Source: CAYURR01 sp964446745
GTDB taxonomy: Bacteria > Bacillota > Clostridia > Lachnospirales > WQUN01
DNA: 14,443 nt
Direction: 5' to 3'
NCBI GenBank assembly: GCA_964446745.1
Contig: CAYURR010000071.1
Location: 1-14,443 of the forward strand
In this document: positions 1 to 7,336 of the stretch, piece after piece
How the letters are laid out: the number at the start of each line of letters is the position of its first letter
Position numbering within the stretch: the first letter of the stretch is position 1
Position numbers and translations under genes: made by a program
The notes under the pieces: model-generated
What the model saw: the letters and a program-made list of their open reading frames with translations, nothing else
Told to the model about the DNA's origin: nothing
The model's database searches: none

Positions 1-223
1 GAATATTTTTGATATAACCTTCCGATAATCCCGTAACATCCGATATAATATTTATATCGAACCCTTTTGTTAACATATTGCTGACTATCTGCTTATTTCT
101 GTTATTAACCCCGGTCTCAATGCCTTTTTCAATACCCTTCTCTATGCCCTTTTCGATACCCTTCTCTATGCCCTTCTCCATGCCTTTTTCTTCCGCAACC
201 TCTAATATCTTAAGCCTTGTCAT
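1..223 (-). other. Candidate internal translation start giving a C-terminal (RpnS-like) product, incomplete in window
   Basis: Met225 of the Rpn reading frame (ATG at 223-221) is preceded by GGGAGGAAT (core cctcc at 235-239 on the plus strand), with 11 bases between GGAGG and the ATG. Initiation here would make only the repeat tail and C-terminal HTH-like motif, at least 74 residues. In E. coli, Rpn genes are reported to produce a short C-terminal antitoxin from an internal start. The 11-base spacing is on the long side, so this site is weaker than the matching one in the second Rpn gene. Confidence 0.35.
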
Positions 224-895
224 AAGCTTGAATTCCTCCCACATTTCCTCTATCTGATCTTTATCGATGTACTTATTGGACAGCACAAGCATCAACGCGA
301 CCATCTTTTCACGTAATCCCGGGTTCGTATTATACTTTGATGTCAGTTCGATGCCTGTCTTTAGTAGCTCCAGTTTTGTAAGTCTGGTGCTTTTACATAG
401 CGGCAGAAATATCAAATCCAACTCATTTATAGTCTCACTGCTATTTAATCTATCGTTTAACGAGGCTATGAGTTGCTCTGCATCTCTATTTGACATATTT
501 ACAAATATAGGTTTGTAAATAAGCGTTTCTCCCGAGAGTTCCCTACAGGCAGGTTCCTTGGGTGTGATGATTATCGTCTTGAATTCTTTATTATATCGTT
601 TCCATAGATCGGCTGCGTATCCGCAGAACCTCAACAAATCCGATTTGCTTACATCCACCTCGGCTTCGATATGTATACCATAACCCTTATCTGTGTCAAA
701 GGTTAAATCTGAAAACTCTGTCTCTACAAAGACCTCTTTCTTCTCGGTGCCGAGAACAGCGGTTATGGTCGCATCAGCCATCCTGTCAACAAACGATAAG
801 GTTTTGTTCAAAAATAACGTAAGCGCGTCCTTAAATACAGTGTCATAGTTTTGATATACATTTTCAATTGCATAGTCTCGTTCATCTCTATCCAT
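1..895 (-). CDS. Rpn-family PD-(D/E)XK nuclease (putative transposase/anti-phage toxin), 3' end outside window
   Basis: 298 codons are visible from an ATG at 895 and no stop occurs before the window edge. A G-rich stretch (GGGGGCG) lies just upstream of the start. Residues 20-110 resemble the nuclease core of clostridial Rpn-like proteins: Asp63, then Glu77-x-Glu79 in a GIHIEAEVD context, followed by DLLRF. The Asp-to-Glu spacing (14) equals that in the second Rpn gene of this window. After about residue 225 a charged tail holds six Glu-Lys-Gly-Ile-type repeats, then a helix-turn-helix-like end (ISDVTGLSEGYI, 284-295) common at Rpn C-termini. Rpn proteins are DNA nucleases first tied to recombination and later to phage defence with self-encoded antitoxins. 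The gene starts 13 bases after yabQ, so it may be co-transcribed with it. Family assignment is good; activity and substrate are inferred. Confidence 0.8.
   Translation of the reverse strand, partial: MDRDERDYAIENVYQNYDTVFKDALTLFLNKTLSFVDRMADATITAVLGTEKKEVFVETEFSDLTFDTDKGYGIHIEAEVDVSKSDLLRFCGYAADLWKRYNKEFKTIIITPKEPACRELSGETLIYKPIFVNMSNRDAEQLIASLNDRLNSSETINELDLIFLPLCKSTRLTKLELLKTGIELTSKYNTNPGLREKMVALMLVLSNKYIDKDQIEEMWEEFKLMTRLKILEVAEEKGMEKGIEKGIEKGIEKGIEKGIETGVNNRNKQIVSNMLTKGFDINIISDVTGLSEGYIKNI
121..192 (-). repeat. Six in-frame 12-bp tandem repeats in the Rpn C-terminal tail
   Basis: Six consecutive 12-base units (121-132, 133-144, 145-156, 157-168, 169-180, 181-192) each encode a four-residue unit of the Glu-Lys-Gly-Ile/Met type. 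Units 133-144 and 157-168 are identical and the others differ at a few positions. Because the unit is a multiple of three, slippage would change tail length without shifting the frame. The bases at 109-120 look like a decayed further unit. This charged repeat before the C-terminal motif is common in Rpn-like proteins. Confidence 0.85.
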
Positions 896-908
896 TGACG
901 CCCCCGCG

Positions 909-1406
909 CTATGTCTTTTTCCTGATCACAGATACATCCCTACGAATACGGCTTGAAACTATTTTTGCATATCGCTTGGAGTTTTGCAACAGTAATTTAT
1001 ACAGAAAATGTATCGGCAACACGCGCCAAAGCCACTTCAAAAGCCTTGCAAATGGCAGAATAGTCAGCTTGTACAGCATTTTCAAGAATGACTTTATGAG
1101 ATTAACAATCCACACACCAAATGTTACTATATATCGACTCAATACCGCAAAATATAGCACCGCACCCAATATGATGCCCAATACCGCAAATATTCGTACC
1201 TCTCCGTTGTTTTCGTTTAAAAAGAAGTACGCGCCTATACCCGTCGCTAATATCCAAAATACCAAGTCCTCGATATTTACGACGAAGGGATGATGCCGGA
1301 CGACCTTCCTGAGTATCCGAAACAGGTCATACAACAACCCCACGCACATCCCCGTCAGTACCGTCAGCAAAAACAGCCAAGCTTGCTCGGACATAGATAG
1401 GATCAT
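909..1406 (-). CDS. yabQ: Spore cortex biosynthesis membrane protein YabQ
   Basis: A 165-residue integral membrane protein. The N-terminal hydrophobic helix (about 8-28, containing GLLYDLFR, a hallmark of the family), a second helix (about 47-65) and a third (about 70-94) are followed by a hydrophobic, basic C-terminal part. In B. subtilis YabQ sits in the mother-cell membrane around the forespore and is needed for cortex peptidoglycan. The start at 1406 is supported by AGAGGG six bases upstream; a second ATG four codons later is less well placed. It lies 11 bases after yabP, the standard pairing. In B. subtilis divIC follows yabQ; here an Rpn nuclease gene follows instead. The identification rests on the membrane pattern, the GLLYD motif and adjacency to yabP. 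Confidence 0.88.
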   Translation of the reverse strand: MILSMSEQAWLFLLTVLTGMCVGLLYDLFRILRKVVRHHPFVVNIEDLVFWILATGIGAYFFLNENNGEVRIFAVLGIILGAVLYFAVLSRYIVTFGVWIVNLIKSFLKMLYKLTILPFARLLKWLWRVLPIHFLYKLLLQNSKRYAKIVSSRIRRDVSVIRKKT

Positions 1407-1417
1407 AGTTTGCCCTC

Positions 1418-1705
1418 TTATCTAAACAGCTTTGACAAGAATGATGATTTATTCTTTGTATAGGCGCGTTCCTGTTCGTACGACAGGCTTACAATCTCGC
1501 CCTCTGTATCCATTTCACCGTTGTCTAAGTTCAATTTGTTTATATGCATACCGGTCCCGTGAATGACCAGCGTCCCCATCTCTGTCTCGGCTACGATGTT
1601 CTCCTCGTCAAATGTAATCACGTCAAGCACACCTGTGATATTAATCTTTTCGCGCCTGTCTATCGAAACGCTGTGCCGTGGGTTTATCTTTTTTTCCTCC
1701 GCCAT
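1418..1705 (-). CDS. yabP: Sporulation protein YabP
   Basis: A 95-residue soluble protein of the YabP/YqfC family, needed for spore cortex formation in the mother cell together with YabQ. The family pattern is clear: a basic N-terminus, then the beta-rich core with NITGVLDVITFDE (23-35), GTLVIHGTGMHI and KLNLDNGE. The length matches the roughly 100 residues of B. subtilis YabP. The reading frame stays open for 10 more codons to 1735, but ATG 1705 is preferred because GGGAGGG lies five bases upstream and the extension has no comparable site. yabQ follows after 11 bases. A sigma-E-like promoter lies at 1743-1773, as expected for a mother-cell sporulation gene. Confidence 0.92.
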   Translation of the reverse strand: MAEEKKINPRHSVSIDRREKINITGVLDVITFDEENIVAETEMGTLVIHGTGMHINKLNLDNGEMDTEGEIVSLSYEQERAYTKNKSSFLSKLFR

Positions 1706-1742
1706 AATGCCCTCCCGTTTACCGTAAATATACATTTATTCC

Positions 1743-1773
1743 ATTATATGGCGGCAGGCGCTACGGTATGCAA
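1743..1773 (-). promoter_or_regulatory. Candidate sigma-E-type sporulation promoter for yabP-yabQ
   Basis: On the minus strand the -10 candidate CATATAAT (1750-1743) differs by one base from the sigma-E consensus CATACAAT. It is separated by 14 bases from TTGCATACC (1773-1765), which resembles the GTCATATT-type -35. The implied start of transcription near 1736 leaves a leader of about 30 bases with the yabP ribosome binding site. yabP is sigma-E controlled in B. subtilis. The match is by eye and the -35 is imperfect. Confidence 0.45.
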
Positions 1774-1793
1774 TTTATGTCCTCATCAATCTC

Positions 1794-3230
1794 TTATCTC
1801 TTCGGTATCGTGTGAATTGCCATGCCATTCACATCCTCTACAGCCTCCTGCAGACCCTCCGCGAAGGTCGGGTGCGCATGCATAACACTCAGGAATTGGC
1901 TTGTCGTCAATTTATTCGTGACCGCAAGCATCAGCTCACCTATCATATCCGTAGCGCGTGGACACATCAATGTCGCACCGACGATCCGATCCGTGTCCGC
2001 ATCGACCTCTACCTTGATAAACCCGCCTTGGCCTTCGATCATCGTGCGTCCGTTGGCATTCATCAGAAACTTCCCGGTCTTTATACGAGCGGGTTTATCC
2101 CCGAGGAGGGTTATGCTTGCGATCTCGGGCTCTGTATATACGCATGACGGTATAACATCTACATCCGCTGTCGGTGTGTGCCCGCAGATCATCTCAACCG
2201 CAGCCGTACCCTGTGCCGACGCTACATGCGCGAGCATTACAGGCTTTGTACCACGCTTTGTACAAACATCACCGATCGCATATATGTTTCTGGCCGTTGT
2301 TTCAAAACGGTCGTTTACAACGAAGAAGCCCCGCTCCGTCTCGGGCTCAGTGAACCCTGCGCTAAATAGTCCATCCGAATTGGGTATGCGCCCAATGGAG
2401 ACGAGTATCGCGCTATCGTCAGATGATGCACTTCCTAATATTTCATTAGCCGCTCCGGATACCTTTTCCGCATTTACAGCAGTTTGTATCTTCACGCCGC
2501 GCTTCTTTAACGACATAGCGAGCTTCTGAGAAATCTCTTTATCCATGAACGGCAATATCCTATCCGCGACCTCTATGATACTGACCTCGCAGTCCAGATC
2601 TGAATACATCGTAGCAAATTCTACCCCTATGACACCTCCGCCAATTATCACGAGCTTCTTCAGATTGCCGTTCGGGCAATCCAGAAACTCATCGGTTGTA
2701 TATGCGTTGGGCAGATCCATTAGAGCCTCGGGCCGTGATGGACTTGAGCCTGTTGCAATCAGTATGCGCTGGGCCACTATAATAATAGGTTCGCCATCCG
2801 TAGTTGTTGATTGTATCTCAACTGTATATATTGGATTGTCGGATGTGTCTGAGTGGCCGTCTGCATAGCCGCATATCTTGGCAACTCCATGGATCACATC
2901 CACCTTATGCGCCTTCAACAAGCCTTCAATGCCATTTCGCAATGTCTCTACCGTTTTGTCCTTCTTCTGATGCATACGCTTGAGGTCATATGTAACGGAG
3001 CCGATATCCACGCCGTATTCTGCGGAACGCTTTGCCTCGCTGTAGATATGCGCCGAATGCAGTAACGCCTTGGTCGGTATGCATCCCTTGTTCAGACATG
3101 TGCCGCCCAAATGCTCCCTTTCGATTAATGCGACCTTTAGCCCAAGCTGCGTGGCTCTTATCGCCGCCACATATCCCCCCGGGCCTCCGCCTATTATGGC
3201 AAGGTCGTAGCTTTGATTCATCTCACCCAT
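1794..3230 (-). CDS. lpdA: Dihydrolipoyl dehydrogenase (glycine cleavage L-protein)
   Basis: Reoxidises dihydrolipoyl groups on GcvH, passing electrons through FAD to NAD+. The 478-residue protein has the full class I layout: FAD-binding GGGPGG (14-19), redox-active disulfide Cys45/Cys50 in GGTCLNKGC, NAD-binding IIGGGVIGVEFA, second FAD motif NIYAIGDVC, and the C-terminal His453-Pro-Thr-x-x-Glu458 pair in HAHPTFAEG that serves as acid/base from the partner subunit. The start at 3230 has AGGAGG five bases upstream; an ATG three codons later is possible but poorly spaced. It is the last gene of the gcv operon, nine bases after lplA, so its primary partner is GcvH; service to 2-oxoacid dehydrogenases cannot be excluded. 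All catalytic residues are present. Confidence 0.96.
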   Translation of the reverse strand: MGEMNQSYDLAIIGGGPGGYVAAIRATQLGLKVALIEREHLGGTCLNKGCIPTKALLHSAHIYSEAKRSAEYGVDIGSVTYDLKRMHQKKDKTVETLRNGIEGLLKAHKVDVIHGVAKICGYADGHSDTSDNPIYTVEIQSTTTDGEPIIIVAQRILIATGSSPSRPEALMDLPNAYTTDEFLDCPNGNLKKLVIIGGGVIGVEFATMYSDLDCEVSIIEVADRILPFMDKEISQKLAMSLKKRGVKIQTAVNAEKVSGAANEILGSASSDDSAILVSIGRIPNSDGLFSAGFTEPETERGFFVVNDRFETTARNIYAIGDVCTKRGTKPVMLAHVASAQGTAAVEMICGHTPTADVDVIPSCVYTEPEIASITLLGDKPARIKTGKFLMNANGRTMIEGQGGFIKVEVDADTDRIVGATLMCPRATDMIGELMLAVTNKLTTSQFLSVMHAHPTFAEGLQEAVEDVNGMAIHTIPKR

Positions 3231-3239
3231 TTAGCCCTC

Positions 3240-4190
3240 CTATCTGTTAGCTATCAACTGTTCTATTGCCTCTTCAATATCGGATACATCAATTGGAAGA
3301 GTGGCGTTTAAGCGCCTTTCCAACTCTAAGATCAGATCATAATCCAATGCATCCGAATAAACTTTTATAGTTCCGGATTTCATCTGCCTGACCTCTATAC
3401 CACCCCATGGAAAGCGTTTGCCGTAGCATTTGTCATATCCGATACCGCGTATCTCTGTACCATATATCCATTCTTCGCTTGCAAAATGCTTCGCGCGCTC
3501 TTTTATCTCCGGCTTTTCCGTCAGTTGATCCCATGCTGCGTCTACCGCTGAGCATGGTATTAAATCCTCCAACCTCCGCGTCATCGAAGCTACCGTTATA
3601 TCCGCACTCAGCTCCGATAGATTAACTACCCTCGAACGTACAGATTTCACAGCCTTTGACTTCAGCTTCTCGTCCGAAACCGTCAGATAATCGACCATCA
3701 TTTCGATATCTGTGGTTATCAGGATCGAACCATGCACGCAATACCGCCCACTTCTGAAATAGCATGCCGCACCCATGCTTTTTTTGCCATCGATCGTAAT
3801 ATCATTGCGGCCGCCGACCTCCGGATTCAAGCCGAAGGATCTAATTGCATCGGAGATCATTTCGCTGATTTCTTTTATATATTCTCCGGCGTTTTCATGA
3901 AGCGCCGCTCCGTCTTTCCCTAAATCCCCGATATAACTGAAATTCAGATTCCCCAAGTCATGATATACCGCTCCGCCACCCGACAAACGTCTCGCTATCT
4001 TTCCTCCCGAGGTAACAAAGCTCTCTACCGCGCATTCGGCATATGCGTCCTGGTTCTTGCCTATTACAATCGTATGAGCGTTTTGCCATATAAATAAAAC
4101 CCTGCCGCTCATATTGCCGGTGAGGTACTCCTCGACGGCAACATTGACGTAAGGGTCATGGCTCTCGCTCTTTATAACAACGCTATTCAA
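3240..4190 (-). CDS. lplA: Lipoate-protein ligase A
   Basis: Activates free lipoate with ATP and attaches it to the lipoyl lysine of carrier proteins, here most likely GcvH. The 316-residue protein carries the family signatures: DPYVNVAVEEYL at the N-terminus (12-23), RRLSGGGAVYHDLG (67-80), GRNDI (127-131) followed by Lys137 at the position of the lipoyl-adenylate lysine (KSMGAA instead of the usual KISGSA), and SVRSRVVNL; a C-terminal LplA accessory domain is present. The start is a TTG overlapping the end of gcvPB by eight bases. No ATG or GTG is nearby, and this TTG puts the conserved N-terminus where homologues have it. The ribosome site is weak, so translation is probably coupled to gcvPB. 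Position in the gcv operon suggests lipoate scavenging dedicated to glycine cleavage. Confidence 0.93.
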   Translation of the reverse strand: MNSVVIKSESHDPYVNVAVEEYLTGNMSGRVLFIWQNAHTIVIGKNQDAYAECAVESFVTSGGKIARRLSGGGAVYHDLGNLNFSYIGDLGKDGAALHENAGEYIKEISEMISDAIRSFGLNPEVGGRNDITIDGKKSMGAACYFRSGRYCVHGSILITTDIEMMVDYLTVSDEKLKSKAVKSVRSRVVNLSELSADITVASMTRRLEDLIPCSAVDAAWDQLTEKPEIKERAKHFASEEWIYGTEIRGIGYDKCYGKRFPWGGIEVRQMKSGTIKVYSDALDYDLILELERRLNATLPIDVSDIEEAIEQLIANR

Positions 4191-5580
4191 AGCGATACCG
4201 CAGATGCGGCTGACGCGCGGCCTTTACCTCATCCACACGTGATACCGGGGTAAAGTTTTCGTCAAACAACGTGCATAACGTTTCTACCAATGAATCCAAA
4301 TCCGCCTTGGACTCCGTTTCCGTGGGCTCGATCATCAGCGCTTCCTTTATGATCAGCGGGAAGTAAACGGTCGGCGGGTGAATCCTCTTACCGATCATGG
4401 CCTTTGCAACATCCATTGCAGTCCTGTGATCCGGATCGTTTGCCATTGTGAGCACAAACTCATGCATACACGGTTCGTCAATCGCAAGCTCGAACCTCTC
4501 GTTTAGGCGTTTCATCAGATAGTTTGCATTCAAGACTGCGCGCTCAGATACCTTGGTCAAACCATCTGATCCGTTAACCAATATATAGGCGAGCGCCTTT
4601 ACAACGACAGAGAAATGCCCAAAGAATGCATTCACGCGCCCGATGCTGTCCGACGCATCATTTCCGATATGGTAAATCCCGTCCTCGCACAGTATCCTCG
4701 GCGTGGGCAGATACTTTGCGAGTATCTGCTTACATCCGACCGGACCGCTACCGGGCCCGCCGCCGCCATGCGGGGTTGAGAAGGTTTTGTGTAGGTTCAA
4801 ATGCACCACATCAAAGCCCATATCCCCGGGACGTACCTTGCCCATAATCGCGTTCAGGTTGGCTCCATCGTAATATACAAGCCCGCCCGCCTCGTGTACG
4901 ATATCCGTTATCGCAAGTATGTCCTTTTCAAACAATCCCAATGTATTCGGATTGGTCAACATGAGTCCGGCTGTCTTCTCGGACACCAATTTTCTCAGCG
5001 CATCGGTATCCACATATCCATCCGCTCCGGACGGCAGGCTCACCACATCAAAACCCGCCATCTTAGCGGATGCGGGATTGGTTCCATGCGCCGAATCGGG
5101 TACGATGATCTCTCTACGCTGCGGTTGATCCGCGAAATAAGCCTTGATCATCATCATTGCGGTATATTCGCCATGCGCACCCGCGGCCGGTTGCAGCGAC
5201 ATATCATCCATGCCCGTTATCTCACAGAGATATTGCTGCGCGAGATACAAAACCTCGAGACAACCCTGTGCGCTTTCATCTGGTTGCAGCGGATGAACAC
5301 CCGAAAATCCTTTAAGCGACGCGAGATATTCGTTCAGATATGGGTTATGCTTCATCGTACACGAACCCAACGGATATACCCCTGAGTGCACACCGTATGC
5401 CTCCGCCTCGAGTCGTGCGTAGTGACGCTTTAGCGTAGATTCAGTAACGCGTGGCAGGCGTAGGGGCTTTTCGCGCGTTGCGGAAACGGGCAGAGCATTT
5501 CCCGCGTCCTGCGAAGCCTTGTGTATGATATTATGCTCCGCCCTGTTATTGTCGTCGTTTAACTCATATATTAGCTTCAT
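4183..5580 (-). CDS. gcvPB: Glycine dehydrogenase (decarboxylating) subunit 2
   Basis: PLP-carrying half of the two-subunit P-protein. With GcvPA it decarboxylates glycine and transfers the aminomethyl group to lipoyl-GcvH. The 465-residue protein has the glycine-rich family segment SGVYPLGSCTMKHNP (66-80), PDSAHGTNPAS (161-171), YYDGANLNAIMG, and the PLP lysine Lys265 in NLHKTFSTPHGGGGPGSGP. The frame extends 23 codons further upstream, but ATG 5580 is clearly the start: GGAGG is seven bases upstream, it makes an ATGA overlap with the gcvPA stop, and MKLIYE matches family N-termini. It is close to the 488 residues of the B. subtilis protein. The last eight bases overlap lplA. Confidence 0.96.
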   Translation of the reverse strand: MKLIYELNDDNNRAEHNIIHKASQDAGNALPVSATREKPLRLPRVTESTLKRHYARLEAEAYGVHSGVYPLGSCTMKHNPYLNEYLASLKGFSGVHPLQPDESAQGCLEVLYLAQQYLCEITGMDDMSLQPAAGAHGEYTAMMMIKAYFADQPQRREIIVPDSAHGTNPASAKMAGFDVVSLPSGADGYVDTDALRKLVSEKTAGLMLTNPNTLGLFEKDILAITDIVHEAGGLVYYDGANLNAIMGKVRPGDMGFDVVHLNLHKTFSTPHGGGGPGSGPVGCKQILAKYLPTPRILCEDGIYHIGNDASDSIGRVNAFFGHFSVVVKALAYILVNGSDGLTKVSERAVLNANYLMKRLNERFELAIDEPCMHEFVLTMANDPDHRTAMDVAKAMIGKRIHPPTVYFPLIIKEALMIEPTETESKADLDSLVETLCTLFDENFTPVSRVDEVKAARQPHLRYRFE

Positions 5581-6899
5581 GCGTTCGCCTCCAGTATGCT
5601 CACGAGCCTGTCTATGTCGTCGTGGGTATATCGCTCCGTGAAGCACCACATTATCCGATTACCCTCGAGCACAAGCCCTCCCAATATGCCTTGATCCTCG
5701 AGCGCTTTTATCAACGCCTCCGCGTTTCCATTATATCCGGTCACGAATTCATGGAAAAACGGCGCGTCATAGACTTTGTTGAAGCCCTTTATATTTAAGA
5801 TGCGCTCATAAGCATAGCGCGCATTGTCCATACAGGTCTCGGCGACGTTTACGAGGCCGTCGTCGCCCATTAGGTTTGCGTATATCGAGGCTGTGAGCGC
5901 ATTCAACGCGTTGTTTGTGCATATGCTCGTGCTGGCCTTTTCACGTCTGATGTGCTGTTCGCGGGCTTGCAGTGTGAGCACATAGGCCCTCCTGCCGTCG
6001 TCAAACGTGGTCTCGCCCACAATGCGCCCGGGCAGCGAACGTGTTAACTTTTCCTTACATGCCATATATCCGCAGTACGGTCCGCCGAATGCCAGCGGCA
6101 TACCGAACGGCTGCATATCCCCAACCGCAATGTCAGCACTGTAGGCCGCCGGTGTCTTTAGCACCGCAAGCGAGGTAGGGTTGCAAGACATAATCAGTTT
6201 GCCTCCGCAGTTATGGACGAGACCTTCGATCTGGGTAATTGTCTCCGCATCCTCTATCAACCCGTAATAATTCGGTTGCTGCAATATAATACATGCAACC
6301 TTTTTGCCATCGGTTATCTGATCTTTTATAGATTGTGGATCAGTGAGCCCGTCCGACGACGAAACCACCTTTACCGTCATGCCGTAGCCGCTTGCATAGG
6401 TCTTTACAACCTCGATTGTTTGCGGGTTTACATTGTCCGGGATTATTACCGTGTCGCGGTTTTTATCCCTGCACATATTCACGGCCTCTGCGGCCGCGAC
6501 CGCGCCGCTGTACACGGACGCATTGGATGCATCCATGCCGGTCAGCTCACAGACCATGCTCTGATATTCGAATATCCCCTGCAATACCCCTTGGCTGATC
6601 TCGGCTTGATACGGCGTGTAGGCCGTCACGAACGCTTCCTTTGATGCTATGGACCAGACCGCTGCCGGGATATAATGATCGTATGCGCCCGCGCCCCTGT
6701 ATATCGCATTGTATACAGTGTTTTTTGCTGCGATCCCGGATAAGAGTTTTTCGACCTCCATCTCGGTTTTACCCTTTGGTGTGTTCAGATCTCGATTGAG
6801 CCTGACCTCCCCAGGTATATGTTTATATAACTCGTCTGCATCATTTATGCCCAACGCTTGTAATATTTCATTCTCGTCACTTCCGACATAACTCCCCAT
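5577..6899 (-). CDS. gcvPA: Glycine dehydrogenase (decarboxylating) subunit 1
   Basis: Forms the non-PLP half of the split P-protein and pairs with GcvPB; split P-proteins are typical of Firmicutes and many archaea, whereas proteobacteria and eukaryotes use one long chain. The 440-residue protein has TAYTPYQAEISQG (92-104), EYQSMVCELTGMD (111-123) and ASVYSGAVAAAEA (127-139), all strongly conserved in subunit 1, plus AFGGPYCGYMAC and the REQHIRREKASTSICTN segment near residue 320. ATG 6899 has AGGAGG eight bases upstream. It follows gcvH after 29 bases and overlaps gcvPB by four bases (ATGA), consistent with equimolar production. Confidence 0.96.
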   Translation of the reverse strand: MGSYVGSDENEILQALGINDADELYKHIPGEVRLNRDLNTPKGKTEMEVEKLLSGIAAKNTVYNAIYRGAGAYDHYIPAAVWSIASKEAFVTAYTPYQAEISQGVLQGIFEYQSMVCELTGMDASNASVYSGAVAAAEAVNMCRDKNRDTVIIPDNVNPQTIEVVKTYASGYGMTVKVVSSSDGLTDPQSIKDQITDGKKVACIILQQPNYYGLIEDAETITQIEGLVHNCGGKLIMSCNPTSLAVLKTPAAYSADIAVGDMQPFGMPLAFGGPYCGYMACKEKLTRSLPGRIVGETTFDDGRRAYVLTLQAREQHIRREKASTSICTNNALNALTASIYANLMGDDGLVNVAETCMDNARYAYERILNIKGFNKVYDAPFFHEFVTGYNGNAEALIKALEDQGILGGLVLEGNRIMWCFTERYTHDDIDRLVSILEANA

Positions 6900-6928
6900 C
6901 TGTAATGCCTCCTCTGCGTTTGTGCTTA

Positions 6929-7309
6929 TTACGCGTCCTCGCGCTCGGTCAGCGCCTTGTACTCCTCTGCAGTCAGTAGTTCCTCTGTCTGCGTAACACC
7001 TTCAAAGCGGCAGAGCCATGTCTCATATGGCGCGCTGTTTACGGATTCCGGGCTGTCGGATGCACTTTCATTGATCTCGCTGACGGTCGCTGTTACGGGG
7101 CTGTATATCTCTGAAACTGCCTTGACCGATTCTACCTCCGCGAACGCATCGCCCATTTCCACGCTGTCGCCTACGCTTGGCATATTGATAAACACGACAT
7201 CACCCAATTTGTCCTGCGCGTATTCAGTTAAACCCAGTGTTACTGTATCCCCGCTGATTTCAACCCACTCATGGGACTTTGTATAACTCAAATGTGCCGG
7301 AAATTCCAT
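6929..7309 (-). CDS. gcvH: Glycine cleavage system H protein
   Basis: Small lipoyl carrier that shuttles the aminomethyl intermediate between P-, T- and L-proteins. The 126 residues include the N-terminal SYTKSHEWV (8-16), GLTEYAQDKLGDVVFINMP (26-44), and the lipoylation site Lys63 in EVESVKAVSE. The C-terminal part keeps the family features NESASDSPESVN and an aromatic YETWL. AGGAGG lies eight bases upstream of ATG 7309. gcvT ends 27 bases before it and gcvPA begins 29 bases after it. The lplA gene two positions downstream supplies a likely lipoylation enzyme. Confidence 0.97.
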   Translation of the reverse strand: MEFPAHLSYTKSHEWVEISGDTVTLGLTEYAQDKLGDVVFINMPSVGDSVEMGDAFAEVESVKAVSEIYSPVTATVSEINESASDSPESVNSAPYETWLCRFEGVTQTEELLTAEEYKALTEREDA

Positions 7310-7336
7310 GTTGTTTTCCTCCTCAGATTTATGGTT

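Noticed and set aside
121..192. CRISPR-like repeat array
   Set aside because: Units are 12 bases, directly tandem, without spacers, and within an open reading frame.
1822..2529. Long open frame (235 codons) on the plus strand
   Set aside because: It lies wholly antisense to lpdA, whose motifs are complete, and its translation resembles no protein family.
4801..5385. Plus-strand open frame of 194 codons
   Set aside because: It is antisense to gcvPB, with no ribosome site or recognisable protein pattern; a by-product of codon bias.
5581..5649. Upstream start for gcvPB at 5649
   Set aside because: The extra 23 codons lie within gcvPA and have no family similarity; the ATGA start at 5580 has a strong ribosome site.
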